Source: Rhodocyclaceae bacterium (lineage in GTDB: Bacteria; Pseudomonadota; Gammaproteobacteria; Burkholderiales; Rhodocyclaceae). Taken from it: a stretch of 64,000 nt of DNA. The stretch is from NCBI GenBank assembly GCA_016721505.1, contig JADKHX010000015.1, positions 5,758-69,757 on the forward strand, read 5' to 3'. Shown one piece after another: positions 56,897 through 64,000 of the stretch. The notes beneath the pieces are model-generated. The model made no database searches, was not told where the DNA came from, and saw only the letters and a list, made by a program, of their open reading frames with translations. Numbering within the stretch: the first letter of the stretch is position 1; every line of letters starts with the position of its first letter. A program made the position numbers and the translations under genes.

Positions 56897-58306
56897 ATGA
56901 AGGCTCAAGACGTTATTAAGATGGTTCAAGAGAAGGAAGTTAAATTTGTCGACTTCCGGTTCACCGACACGCGCGGCAAAGAGCAGCACGTTGGCGTGCC
57001 GATTTCTGCCTTCGGGATGGAAAAATTTGAAGATGGCCACGCCTTCGACGGCTCATCCATCGCGGGTTGGAAAGGTATTCAAGCTTCCGACATGCAATTG
57101 ATGCCTGATCCAGCGACCGCTTACATTGATCCCTTCATGGACGAGACCACCCTGGTTTTGACCTGCGATGTCGTCGAGCCAACGGACGGCAAAGGTTACG
57201 ACCGTGATCCGCGCTCCATCGCCAAGCGCGCTGAAGCTTATTTGAAGTCCTCTGGCATTGGCGATACCGCTTACTTTGGCCCAGAGCCAGAATTCTTCAT
57301 CTTCGACTCGGTTGAGTGGAAGACCGACATGTCCGGCTCCTACGTCAAGATCAATTCGGAAGAAGGCGCGTGGTCGTCGGATCAAAAGTTCGAAGGCGGC
57401 AATATCGGCCATCGCCCAAGCGTCAAAGGCGGCTATTTCCCGGTCCCACCGGTTGATTCGCTAAACGACATTCGCGCACAAATGTGCCTTGCGCTGGAAG
57501 CTTGCGGCGTGCCTGTTGAAGTGCATCATCATGAAGTGGCGACTGCCGGCCAATGCGAAATCGGCACCAAGTTCAGCTCATTGGTGCAGCGCGCTGACTG
57601 GACGCAAGTGCTCAAGTACATCGTGCACAACGTCGCGCACAGCTACGGCAAAACAGCGACTTTCATGCCTAAACCCATCGTTGGTGACAACGGCTCCGGC
57701 ATGCACGTACATCAGTCAATTTGGAAAGATGGCAAGAACTTATTCGCTGGTAACGGCTATGCCGGTTTGTCTGATTTCGCCCTGTACTACATCGGCGGCA
57801 TCATCAAGCACGCTAAGGCACTGAACGCTATTACCAATCCGCTGACCAATTCGTATAAGCGCCTCGTTCCGCATTACGAAGCCCCGGTTAAGCTGGCGTA
57901 CTCGGCCAAGAACCGCTCGGCTTCAATCCGTATCCCTTTCGTGCATAGCGATAAAGCCCGCCGCGTTGAAGCTCGCTTCCCGGATCCAGGCGCAAATCCT
58001 TACCTGTGCTTTTCCGCACTGATGATGGCCGGTCTGGACGGTGTAGCGAACAAGATTCACCCGGGCGGCCCTGCTGACAAGAACCTGTACGATTTGCCGC
58101 CAGAAGAAGACGCATTGATTCCAACCGTTTGTGCCAGCCTCGAAGAGGCCTTGGACAATCTGGCGAAAGATCACGCCTTCTTAACAGTCGGTGGTGTGTT
58201 CAGCGAAGATTGGATTGCTTCCTACATCAGCTTGAAGATGGAAGATGTGAACCGTATGCGTATGACGACAACGCCTGTTGAATTTGAGATGTACTACTCG
58301 GTCTAG
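56897..58306 (+). CDS. glnA: Glutamine synthetase type I
   Basis: Assimilates ammonium into glutamine; dodecamer. 469 residues with VKFVDFRFTDTRGKEQHVGV, FDGSSIAGWKGIQASDMQLM, GPEPEFFIFDSVEWKTDMSG, the HHHEVATAGQCEIGTKFSSL, GSGMHVHQSIWKDGKNLFAG and NPLTNSYKRLVPHYEAPVKL segments. NLYDLPPEE near residue 395 gives the adenylylation tyrosine, so GlnE control is expected. Ribosome-binding site caggagattttcc. Terminator follows at 58328. Confidence 0.99.
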   Translation: MKAQDVIKMVQEKEVKFVDFRFTDTRGKEQHVGVPISAFGMEKFEDGHAFDGSSIAGWKGIQASDMQLMPDPATAYIDPFMDETTLVLTCDVVEPTDGKGYDRDPRSIAKRAEAYLKSSGIGDTAYFGPEPEFFIFDSVEWKTDMSGSYVKINSEEGAWSSDQKFEGGNIGHRPSVKGGYFPVPPVDSLNDIRAQMCLALEACGVPVEVHHHEVATAGQCEIGTKFSSLVQRADWTQVLKYIVHNVAHSYGKTATFMPKPIVGDNGSGMHVHQSIWKDGKNLFAGNGYAGLSDFALYYIGGIIKHAKALNAITNPLTNSYKRLVPHYEAPVKLAYSAKNRSASIRIPFVHSDKARRVEARFPDPGANPYLCFSALMMAGLDGVANKIHPGGPADKNLYDLPPEEDALIPTVCASLEEALDNLAKDHAFLTVGGVFSEDWIASYISLKMEDVNRMRMTTTPVEFEMYYSV

Positions 58307-58327
58307 GTCTCGATTCATTTGGTAACC

Positions 58328-58357
58328 AAAAAGGACGGGCACTGCCCGTCCTTTTTT
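58328..58357 (+). terminator. Rho-independent terminator after glnA
   Basis: AAAAAGGACGGGC-ACT-GCCCGTCCTTTTTT, a strong hairpin with a T run. Confidence 0.92.
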
Positions 58358-58395
58358 CTTGGTACAAAAATGCCCTTGGGGCTAGACTCCGCACC

Positions 58396-58896
58396 ATGAA
58401 AACAGCTGATATCAGATTTCCCCATCTCACTCTGGCGCTTGGGCTAGCGCTCACTTCTGCCGCGTCTATGGCGGCGAATACCACGCAAGTTTTGTACAAA
58501 TGCACGGATCAAAGCGGTGTGACGCTGTACACCAACCAAAAAACCAAAGATAAAAACTGTATCGTGCTTTCGGTGCAGGTTCCGCCGCCTCCGAGCAATC
58601 GGGTTTCTGCTAACGGCGTGTTACTAGCACCAACTGGTGGCAGTGCGGGTACGAAAACGCCAACGCCAACCGACTTTCCCCGTGTTTCAGGCGGTGACCA
58701 AAAAGTGCGCGATAACGACCGTCGCGCGATCTTGGATAGGGAACTGGCGCTTGAACAAGCAAATTTGGAAAAATTGCGCGTACCCACTGCCGCGGTAACC
58801 GCCACGCCAGAGACCAAAAAGGCCTGGCAAGACAGCATCGCCCTGCACGAGCGCAACATCGAAGCGCTCAATAAGGAAATCGCTCGACTACGCTGA
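58396..58896 (+). CDS. DUF4124-domain periplasmic protein with a repeat-derived peptide
   Basis: 166 residues, signal peptide (LTLALGLALTSAASMAA), DUF4124 module (TQVLYKCTDQSGVTLYTNQK TKDKNC), a linker with NRVSANGVLLAPTGGSAGTK, and a C-terminal helical part (LDRELALEQANLEKLRVPTA, ALNKEIARL). The NGVLLAPTG stretch is translated from a REP copy in the same frame used in rlpA. Lies between glnA and ntrB, a common site for such a gene in betaproteobacteria. Confidence 0.82.
   Translation: MKTADIRFPHLTLALGLALTSAASMAANTTQVLYKCTDQSGVTLYTNQKTKDKNCIVLSVQVPPPPSNRVSANGVLLAPTGGSAGTKTPTPTDFPRVSGGDQKVRDNDRRAILDRELALEQANLEKLRVPTAAVTATPETKKAWQDSIALHERNIEALNKEIARLR
58611..58641 (+). repeat. REP-like hairpin repeat copy 14, in frame inside the DUF4124 gene
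   Basis: TAACGGCGTGTTACTAGCAC then CAACTGGTGGC. Codes NGVLLAPTG. Confidence 0.85.
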
Positions 58897-58947
58897 TGCT
58901 CGGCTGTGTTTGACACCTTGGTGCGCTTCTTGCACATCTAATCTACG

Positions 58948-60075
58948 ATGAACGCTAAGCCCACATTTTCTGACTTTAACGGACTTGATTTACTCTCTTG
59001 CGCGGTGGTGCTGGTTGATGCCGATTTGCATATCCGGCATGTCAATCCGGCGGCCGAGAATCTGTTTTCGATTAGCTTACGGCACGTTATCGGACGCTCG
59101 CTCGCTAGCCTTGTCGGGCAGCCGTTAGAGCTGACACCGGCACTAGACAACGCGCTGAAAAATAATTGGAGCTACACCGGGCACAATCTCCAATTGGCGC
59201 TCAAGGGCAGCGACGCAGGCGCGCCATTTCATGCCGATTGCACGGTGACGCCGATTGAAGCCGGTGCTGCGCGTTTGCTTTTGGAGTTTCGCCCGATTGA
59301 CCAACAGCTCAAGGCTGCACGCGAAGAACAGCTGGCACAGCAACAACAAGTCAGCCGCGAACTGGTGCGAAATCTGGCCCACGAAATCAAAAACCCACTA
59401 GGTGGTATTCGCGGCTCGGCGCAATTGCTCGAGCGCGAATTGTCCTCCGCGCCGCTGCGCGAATACACCCAGGTCATCATCAAGGAAGTCGATCGTTTAC
59501 AAGACCTGATGCAGCGCTTACTCTCCTCGCATCGCGCCATGCAAGCGGCACAGGTCAATATCCACGAAATCCTCGAGCGCGTGCGGCGGCTGATACATGC
59601 GGAGTTTCCTGGCGTGCATGTGCAACGCGATTACGATACTTCGTTGCCCGATATCACTGGCGATCGCGAGCAGTTGATTCAAGCGATTTTGAATATTGCG
59701 CGCAATGCGGCGCAAGCGATTTCTGGCAGTACCAAAGACGCACCAAGCACCGGCGAAATCACCTTTCGCACGCGCGCCGTGCGTCAAGTCACGTTAGTCA
59801 AACGTCATTACCGGCTGGCACTCGAATTGCAAGTCATCGACAATGGCCCTGGCATTCCCGACGCGATACGAGACCGGATTTTTTATCCGCTGGTATCGGG
59901 GCGCGAAAATGGTAGTGGGCTGGGGCTGACTTTGGCGCAAAGCTTTGTGCAACAACACGGCGGCACGATCGATGTCAGCTCGCGTCCGGGCAACACCACT
60001 TTCTCAATATGCTTGCCGCTCAATCCTGAGCGCGCAGCAACCGCAGCTAATGTTGTAAATGGAAACGATACATGA
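58948..60075 (+). CDS. ntrB: Nitrogen regulation sensor kinase NtrB
   Basis: Histidine kinase/phosphatase for NtrC, controlled by PII. 375 residues: N-terminal PAS (DLHIRHVNPAAENLFSISLR), H-box LVRNLAHEIKNPLGGIRGSA (phospho-His), N-box LIQAILNIARNAAQAISGST, and G-boxes LQVIDNGPGIPDAIRDRIFY and GSGLGLTLAQSFVQQHGGTI. Overlaps ntrC by 4 bp. Confidence 0.96.
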   Translation: MNAKPTFSDFNGLDLLSCAVVLVDADLHIRHVNPAAENLFSISLRHVIGRSLASLVGQPLELTPALDNALKNNWSYTGHNLQLALKGSDAGAPFHADCTVTPIEAGAARLLLEFRPIDQQLKAAREEQLAQQQQVSRELVRNLAHEIKNPLGGIRGSAQLLERELSSAPLREYTQVIIKEVDRLQDLMQRLLSSHRAMQAAQVNIHEILERVRRLIHAEFPGVHVQRDYDTSLPDITGDREQLIQAILNIARNAAQAISGSTKDAPSTGEITFRTRAVRQVTLVKRHYRLALELQVIDNGPGIPDAIRDRIFYPLVSGRENGSGLGLTLAQSFVQQHGGTIDVSSRPGNTTFSICLPLNPERAATAANVVNGNDT

Positions 60076-61469
60076 AGCCAGTTTGGATAATCGACGATGA
60101 CCGCAGCATCCGCTGGGTTCTGGAAAAAGCCTTGGGTCGCGAGAGCATCGCCTGCCGTAGTTTTGCCTCGGCCGACGAAGCGCTAGCGGCGCTCGAAGCG
60201 GGTGATTTGCCCTGCGCCGTGATGTCCGATATTCGCATGCCGGGTACCAGCGGGCTGGCACTACTCAAGGTGATGAAGGAGCGCCACCCCGAGTTGCCCG
60301 CCATCATCATGACGGCCTACTCAGATTTGGATTCGGCAGTCGCTGCGTTTCAAGGCGGCGCGTTTGAATACCTGCCCAAACCTTTCGATGTCGATCAAGC
60401 GATTGAACTAGTCCGCCGCGCCATCGCGCAATCGCTGCACCAAAATGGCGAGTTGGAAGAAGTCAGCGCCGTACCGGAAATCCTCGGCCAAGGTGCGGCC
60501 ATGCAAGAAGTTTTTCGCGCCATCGGGCGGCTCTCGCAATCGCACGCCACGGTGCTCATCAACGGTGAATCCGGCAGCGGCAAAGAGTTGGTCGCCCATG
60601 CACTGCATCGTCACAGCCCGCGCAAAAACATGCCCTTCATCGCCATCAACACCGCCGCGATCCCACGCGATTTGCTCGAATCCGAATTATTCGGCCATGA
60701 AAAAGGTGCTTTCACCGGTGCAGCCAGCGCACGGCGCGGGCGCTTTGAGCAAGCTGAAGGCGGCACGTTGTTCCTCGACGAAATCGGCGACATGCCGGCC
60801 GAATTGCAAACCCGATTACTGCGCGTCCTGTCCGACGGCCACTACTACCGCGTCGGCGGCCACCAACCGGTGCGTGCCAATGTGCGCGTAATCGCAGCCA
60901 CCCACCAACATCTCGAAGACCGCGTCAAAGCCGGACTATTCCGCGAAGATTTATTTCATCGACTCAACGTCATCCGCCTGCGCCTGCCCGCCCTACGCGA
61001 ACGCGCCGACGACATCCCGCTGCTGGCGCGACATTTTCTACACAAGAGTGCGCTTGAATTAGGCGGCGATCCGAAACGCCTGACCGATGCAGCAATCACC
61101 TATTTGCAGAGCTTTGATTTTCCCGGCAACGTCCGCCAGCTTGAAAACATGTGTCATTGGCTGACTGTCATGGCACCCGGACAAAGCATCGATGTATCCG
61201 ACCTGCCGCCCGAAATGCATGACGCATCGCAACGTCAAAATCTACAGGGCTGGCAAGATGCCTTGGCCGCAGAAGCCGACCGCTTAATCGCCACCAAGCC
61301 CGGCGAAGTTTACAAATTAGCCAATCGCGATTTTGAAACCACGTTGATTCGCCAAGCACTAAAAGCCACCGGCGGCAGGCGCATCGAAGCAGCCAATCTT
61401 CTGGGCATAGGGCGCAACACGATTACGCGCAAGATTCAGGAGTTGGGGATAGATGACGGCGTTGCCTGA
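60072..61469 (+). CDS. ntrC: Nitrogen regulation response regulator NtrC
   Basis: Sigma-54 activator. 465 residues: receiver VWIIDDDRSIRWVLEKALGR, with the phospho-Asp in CAVMSDIRMPGTSGLALLKV and lysine in FEYLPKPFDVD; AAA+ domain with GESGSGKELVAHALHRHSPR (Walker A), ESELFGHEKGAFTGAASARR (GAFTGA loop) and GGTLFLDEIGDMPAELQTRL; Fis-type C-terminal helix-turn-helix GGRRIEAANLLGIGRNTITR. Acts on the glnA promoter upstream. The next gene begins an unrelated cassette array. Confidence 0.98.
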   Translation: MKPVWIIDDDRSIRWVLEKALGRESIACRSFASADEALAALEAGDLPCAVMSDIRMPGTSGLALLKVMKERHPELPAIIMTAYSDLDSAVAAFQGGAFEYLPKPFDVDQAIELVRRAIAQSLHQNGELEEVSAVPEILGQGAAMQEVFRAIGRLSQSHATVLINGESGSGKELVAHALHRHSPRKNMPFIAINTAAIPRDLLESELFGHEKGAFTGAASARRGRFEQAEGGTLFLDEIGDMPAELQTRLLRVLSDGHYYRVGGHQPVRANVRVIAATHQHLEDRVKAGLFREDLFHRLNVIRLRLPALRERADDIPLLARHFLHKSALELGGDPKRLTDAAITYLQSFDFPGNVRQLENMCHWLTVMAPGQSIDVSDLPPEMHDASQRQNLQGWQDALAAEADRLIATKPGEVYKLANRDFETTLIRQALKATGGRRIEAANLLGIGRNTITRKIQELGIDDGVA

Positions 61470-61499
61470 GGTTCTTTAGGTATTGCCTGAGTTATTGGC

Positions 61500-61588
61500 A
61501 TCCAAATGACGACGCTGGGTCGGCTTTACGTAGTGGCAAGCGGACTGCGCGGCTGTTTGCGCAACGCCGCTCGAACCCCGGGTTAGGC
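61500..61588 (-). repeat. Degenerate attC-like site of the cassette array (last cassette)
   Basis: On the minus strand the first cassette-gene stop codon lies within GCCTAAC (R'' box, 61588-61582), followed by 75 bp of imperfect palindrome. The far end reads TTTGGAT (61506-61500) where GTTRRRY is expected, so the outer core site is decayed. It marks the left edge of the array, adjoining ntrC. Confidence 0.55.
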
Positions 61589-62062
61589 GTTTTCCTCTGT
61601 ACCCGGCGTGTTCGTTGGTATTTGATTCGCACCATGGTCTCTGATTATCTTGCGCATGAACACTCGCGTACTGCCGGCCGGAAAATTATCCAGTTTTCCA
61701 AAGACCTCATATCCTAAACGCAAGTAGAAGTCAGGAGATTGAAACGAAAAAGTGTCGAGATAGGCTTGGGTGTATCCCTTTCGAGCAGCCTCACTCTCAG
61801 CTACTTTGAGCATTCGGCTGGCTAAACCTTTCCTCCTATGCTCAGGATGAACCCAAACTGTTGTGAAGTTGACCCAACCCCAGTAGGCTTCGCCGACAAC
61901 GCCGCCAATGATTTTTGAATTTGAGTCACGTGCAGCAACGAAGACCAAGTCGAAGTTTCCATCGCCCGTGCTCTGAACATTTGCTTCGAAAAGTCCCGCT
62001 TGCACGGCGCTCTTCGTCTCTTGATCAGGGCTGTGCTCAACTGCGATTGAAATGGAATTCAT
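61583..62062 (-). CDS. GNAT-family N-acetyltransferase (integron cassette gene)
   Basis: 159 residues from ATG 62062. Acetyl-CoA fold: NFDLVFVAARDSNSKIIGGV-like strands, VWVHPEHRRKGLASRMLKVA (CoA loop R/QxxGxG/A) and YTQAYLDTFSFQSPDFYLRL GYEVFGKLDNFPAG. The stop codon is part of the GCCTAAC box of the following attC, the usual cassette layout. Acetyltransferases are frequent cassette cargo. No promoter is evident. Confidence 0.85.
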   Translation of the reverse strand: MNSISIAVEHSPDQETKSAVQAGLFEANVQSTGDGNFDLVFVAARDSNSKIIGGVVGEAYWGWVNFTTVWVHPEHRRKGLASRMLKVAESEAARKGYTQAYLDTFSFQSPDFYLRLGYEVFGKLDNFPAGSTRVFMRKIIRDHGANQIPTNTPGTEENA

Positions 62063-62077
62063 AAGCTTACTTGCTAC

Positions 62078-62148
62078 GCCAAACGACAAGGATAAGCCGC
62101 GAGGAGCGAAGCGACGAGACCGGCGTCGGCTTGATCCGCTTGTTGGGT
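62078..62148 (-). repeat. Integron attC site 2
   Basis: On the minus strand ACCCAAC (62148-62142) ... GTTTGGC (62084-62078), 71 bp, folding as an imperfect inverted repeat: ACCCAACAAGCGGATCAAGC pairs with GCCAAACGACAAGGATAAGC across the site. Confidence 0.8.
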
Positions 62149-62162
62149 GTCAGCTGCATTTC

Positions 62163-62573
62163 TTATGTAACCCCGCGGATACGAGCCCCGGCCCAGGGGG
62201 CGATGAACGTAGTTACCAGCACGAGCGGCCACAGGTTACCTCCCTGCAATGTGTAGGCGTCAAGTAGCCGCTGCCATGACTGGTGCTGCGCGTATCCGAC
62301 AGAGAGTTCAAACCCAAGCGTGAGCACCAGCCAGAAACCGCCGATGTACCAGCGCGAGGCGAGCGGAAGCGATCCAAACCAACGCGCAGTCAGAGCAGCA
62401 GCTACGAGGATTACCGCGCAAAGAACGATGCCGCTCACAAACCGGGCCACGGTGGGACCGAGGAGATTCACGAGGACAAGATCGCGCAGCGCACCGTTGG
62501 TGATCGCGACCAGAAGTATCGCGACCCAAACGATCACGGTCTTCAGCAGCGCTTGCCTTGGCACAGCGAACAT
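62163..62573 (-). CDS. Membrane protein of unknown function (integron cassette gene)
   Basis: 136 residues with about four helices: TVIVWVAILLVAITNGALRD, VARFVSGIVLCAVILVAAAL, WYIGGFWLVLTLGFELSVGY, NLWPLVLVTTFIAPWAG. The stop lies 15 bp before the attC R'' box on the minus strand. Resembles small unknown membrane proteins seen in cassettes. Confidence 0.65.
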   Translation of the reverse strand: MFAVPRQALLKTVIVWVAILLVAITNGALRDLVLVNLLGPTVARFVSGIVLCAVILVAAALTARWFGSLPLASRWYIGGFWLVLTLGFELSVGYAQHQSWQRLLDAYTLQGGNLWPLVLVTTFIAPWAGARIRGVT

Positions 62574-62579
62574 TCTGAC

Positions 62580-62665
62580 GTCTAACGTGGAAGTGAGGGA
62601 CGCTGCGCGGCTTCATCGCGCAGCGTCCAGTGACCGAAGGAACGGGGTCGACCGGCGGGTTATGC
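62580..62665 (-). repeat. Integron attC site 3
   Basis: On the minus strand GCATAAC (62665-62659) ... GTTAGAC (62586-62580), 86 bp, with GGACGCTGCGCG pairing with CGCGCAGCGTCC. Closely similar to the site at 63776 (shared TCTAACGTnGAAGTGA and GCTGCGCGGCTTCATCGC). Confidence 0.88.
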
Positions 62666-63169
62666 ATTGCGCCCCAGAACAGCAACCGCTTCTCGAAGCG
62701 TAGGTAGCAGTGCTTGGTGTACTTTCATTGCATCTTGCTGCCTGCCTGCGTCAATCCTGATGAATTCGTCGTTGTATCCACCTACGTTGTCTGTGCCAAC
62801 AAGTAAACGTATCCGATACGGCATCTCGTCGAGCAACAGGTACGCGCGAAGAACTGACTCGACCTCATTTACAGAAAGGAGGCCGATATCGGAAAGCGAG
62901 GACTGATAAATGCGGCTTGCGACCTGTTTGGTATTAGTGCGTGGTGCGTCCCATCTGCCTTTGAGAAATCACTAATGCGAGTTTCGTACATCTGCACGTT
63001 CTCTTTCAGCTCAACCAATAGTGCTGTTCGAAGCGATCGAACTTTGTGCCGTTGGGCGGCTTGAAGGTTCTCTTTGGGTCGCGTTTACGACCATCGTTAA
63101 GATGACACCAGTAAACCCAAGCACTCCCACGAGTGATGTTTGGAATCGTTCTAACAGGTCAAGGCACAT
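62660..63169 (-). pseudogene. Frameshifted membrane-linked protein (integron cassette gene)
   Basis: From ATG 63169 (MCLDLLERFQTSLVGVLGFT GVILTMVVNA), one frame, then LQAAQRHKVRSLRTALLVEL KENVQMYETRISDFSK in a second (extra base near 63067), then a third: RIYQSSLSDIGLLSVNEVES, AYLLLDEMPYRIRLLVGTDN, RQQDAMKVHQALLPTLREAV ending at TAA 62660. Together they form a single-helix plus coiled-coil protein of about 165 residues with two frameshifts. The stop overlaps attC 3's GCATAAC box. Confidence 0.7.
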
Positions 63170-63190
63170 GGCGCTCTCCAGCCAAGTAAT

Positions 63191-63256
63191 GCCCAACGTT
63201 CACGATCAGCAGGCGAGCGCCGCAGGCGCGAGGTCGGCTGCATTGAGTAGTTAGAC
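63191..63256 (-). repeat. Integron attC site 4
   Basis: On the minus strand GTCTAAC (63256-63250) ... GTTGGGC (63197-63191), 66 bp; both core boxes match RYYYAAC/GTTRRRY exactly. Internal CAGGCG/CGCAGG arms are weakly palindromic. Confidence 0.85.
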
Positions 63257-63271
63257 ATAATCTCCATCGGC

Positions 63272-63766
63272 TCATTTTCCGAACCGTAATTGAGTCGCAC
63301 CGACTAAGTCGGCTGCAGTCGCGTAAGGCTGCGTGCTGGGATTTAGCGGGTACCGCCTGCCATCGAAACGCATAAAAGTCTCTCCCGGAGTTGCCCCACC
63401 ACCCGAAACACTAACCGATAGGGTTTTCCAACCTTTGCGTGACTCTCGCAAAACTCGTATTGGTTCTCTCGAAATTGTACTTCCAGATACATAAGCAAAC
63501 GACTCGTCCGATCCATGCAGAATGCTCATGGTACAGCCACCAGAACCACAATAATCTCTATCCTTGATTAGAACGACTGCATCCAAGTGACCGTCTTCAT
63601 CTAGGTCTACCAAAGCGTATTCGTATGCAAGTGTCGTCGCTACTTTGAAATGCTTTACAAGTGCTTTGTCGATGGCCGGAAGTCCTGCAGCGGTGGCTGT
63701 CCCTAGCGTTACAGTAAATAGAAACTCCAGCATGGAGAAAAGAACAACCTTCACGACATTACGCAT
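63272..63766 (-). CDS. Secreted protein of unknown function (integron cassette gene), paralog of 44554
   Basis: 164 residues with a signal peptide (MLEFLFTVTLGTATAAG). Shares with the chromosomal copy at 44554: ALVDLDEDGHLDAVVLIKD (calcium-loop-like), YCGSGGCTMSILHGSDESF, ISREPIRVL, GWKTLSVSVSGGGATPG and FMRFDGRRYPLNPSTQP. The protein looks intact. A cassette gene with a chromosomal paralog in the same window is unusual. Confidence 0.78.
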   Translation of the reverse strand: MRNVVKVVLFSMLEFLFTVTLGTATAAGLPAIDKALVKHFKVATTLAYEYALVDLDEDGHLDAVVLIKDRDYCGSGGCTMSILHGSDESFAYVSGSTISREPIRVLRESRKGWKTLSVSVSGGGATPGETFMRFDGRRYPLNPSTQPYATAADLVGATQLRFGK

Positions 63767-63775
63767 TCAAATCAT

Positions 63776-63862
63776 GTCTAACGTAGAAGTGACCAGCGCT
63801 GCGCGGCTTCATCGCACAGCGTCCAGAGAGCGAAGCGAACGGGGTCGACTGCCGGGTTAGGA
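63776..63862 (-). repeat. Integron attC site 5
   Basis: On the minus strand TCCTAAC (63862-63856) ... GTTAGAC (63782-63776), 87 bp, with GACGCTGTGCGA pairing with CGCGCAGCGCTG. Near-identical in arms to attC 3. Confidence 0.82.
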
Positions 63863-63863
63863 G

Positions 63864-64000
63864 TCATTGCGGGCAATTTTCTTTCTCGAAATTCGAATTA
63901 CTCAAAACCTCCACCCCAATAGCGTAACCCCCGGCGCCGTCTTGCTCTGATAGTTCCACTTCGATGGCATGCAAGCGGATTCTTGCTGCCGCTCGGGAAC
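63864..64000 (-). CDS. C-terminal end of a cassette protein, unknown function, 5' end outside window
   Basis: An open frame of 45 codons running off the right edge, ending VEVLSNSNFEKENCPQ and TGA (63866-63864), two bases before the attC 5 R'' box. The visible part is RIRLHAIEVELSEQDGAGGY AIG. The position (stop beside attC, same strand as the other cassettes) supports a fifth cassette. Confidence 0.55.
   Translation of the reverse strand, partial: SRAAARIRLHAIEVELSEQDGAGGYAIGVEVLSNSNFEKENCPQ

Noticed and set aside
56554..56919. 121-codon open frame in the glnA upstream region
   Set aside because: It spans the NtrC sites and the sigma-54 promoter and overlaps the glnA start without family features.
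1..64000. CRISPR array
   Set aside because: The dispersed repeats are kilobases apart in both orientations; no regularly spaced repeat-spacer pattern and no cas genes.

Overview
The window is chromosomal DNA of a betaproteobacterium; genus is not resolvable by eye. The evidence is gene order: slmA-argB, a rod-shape and cell-wall block (mreB-mreC-mreD-mrdA-rodA-rlpA-dac-dat-ybeD-lipB-lipA), gatCAB, glnA-ntrB-ntrC, and an alanine/aspartate-type HemB. Most conserved housekeeping genes are intact, whereas accessory genes are repeatedly broken by single-base indels, nonsense codons or deletions.

Layout. 1-1.3 kb: end of an exopolysaccharide locus (manC, frameshifted EPS-type MarR regulator) and a candidate small RNA on the minus strand. 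1.3-9 kb: hemB, then an ArsR-regulated cluster (AhpD-like protein, two DUF2892 membrane proteins, RND efflux pair, TauE/SafE exporter) that looks sulfur or thiol related. 9-14 kb: an eroded array of secreted-protein plus RTX-lipase modules, split by a REP-associated transposase (RAYT) gene with 25-bp inverted repeats. 14-19.1 kb: slmA, argB, and an ECF sigma/anti-sigma pair followed by a complete bufferin operon (DUF2282 precursor, DUF692 MNIO enzyme, DUF2063 partner, DoxX membrane protein), a copper-linked RiPP system. 19.1-29 kb: small metabolic and regulatory genes, tRNA-Arg(CCG) with a decayed neighbour copy, cytochrome c, Rep helicase, an AAA/DUF4143 ATPase, lipA, and a VapBC-like pair wedged between lipA and lipB. 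29-38.7 kb: cell-wall/rod-shape block. 38.9-44.5 kb: gatCAB, pyrE, xthA. 44.5-48.7 kb: a cluster of orphan genes. 48.8-56.4 kb: stress and envelope genes, an aldehyde dehydrogenase, clsB-like, queuosine-precursor transporter, nadA. 56.6-61.5 kb: nitrogen control (sigma-54 glnA promoter with NtrC sites, glnA, ntrB, ntrC). 61.5-64 kb: an integron gene-cassette array on the minus strand, with recognisable attC sites and at least five cassettes, continuing past the window.

A short hairpin repeat (core CCAGCACCAACTGG, with a conserved ACGGCGT on one side) recurs about fifteen times in both orientations. Most copies are intergenic, but copies lie in frame inside dat, rlpA, gatB and a DUF4124 gene, where they add peptides such as VGADDTP or NGVLxAPTG. 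Together with the RAYT gene this is the window's most distinctive genome-scale signal; the bufferin operon with its own sigma factor and the cassette array are its most interesting gene systems.
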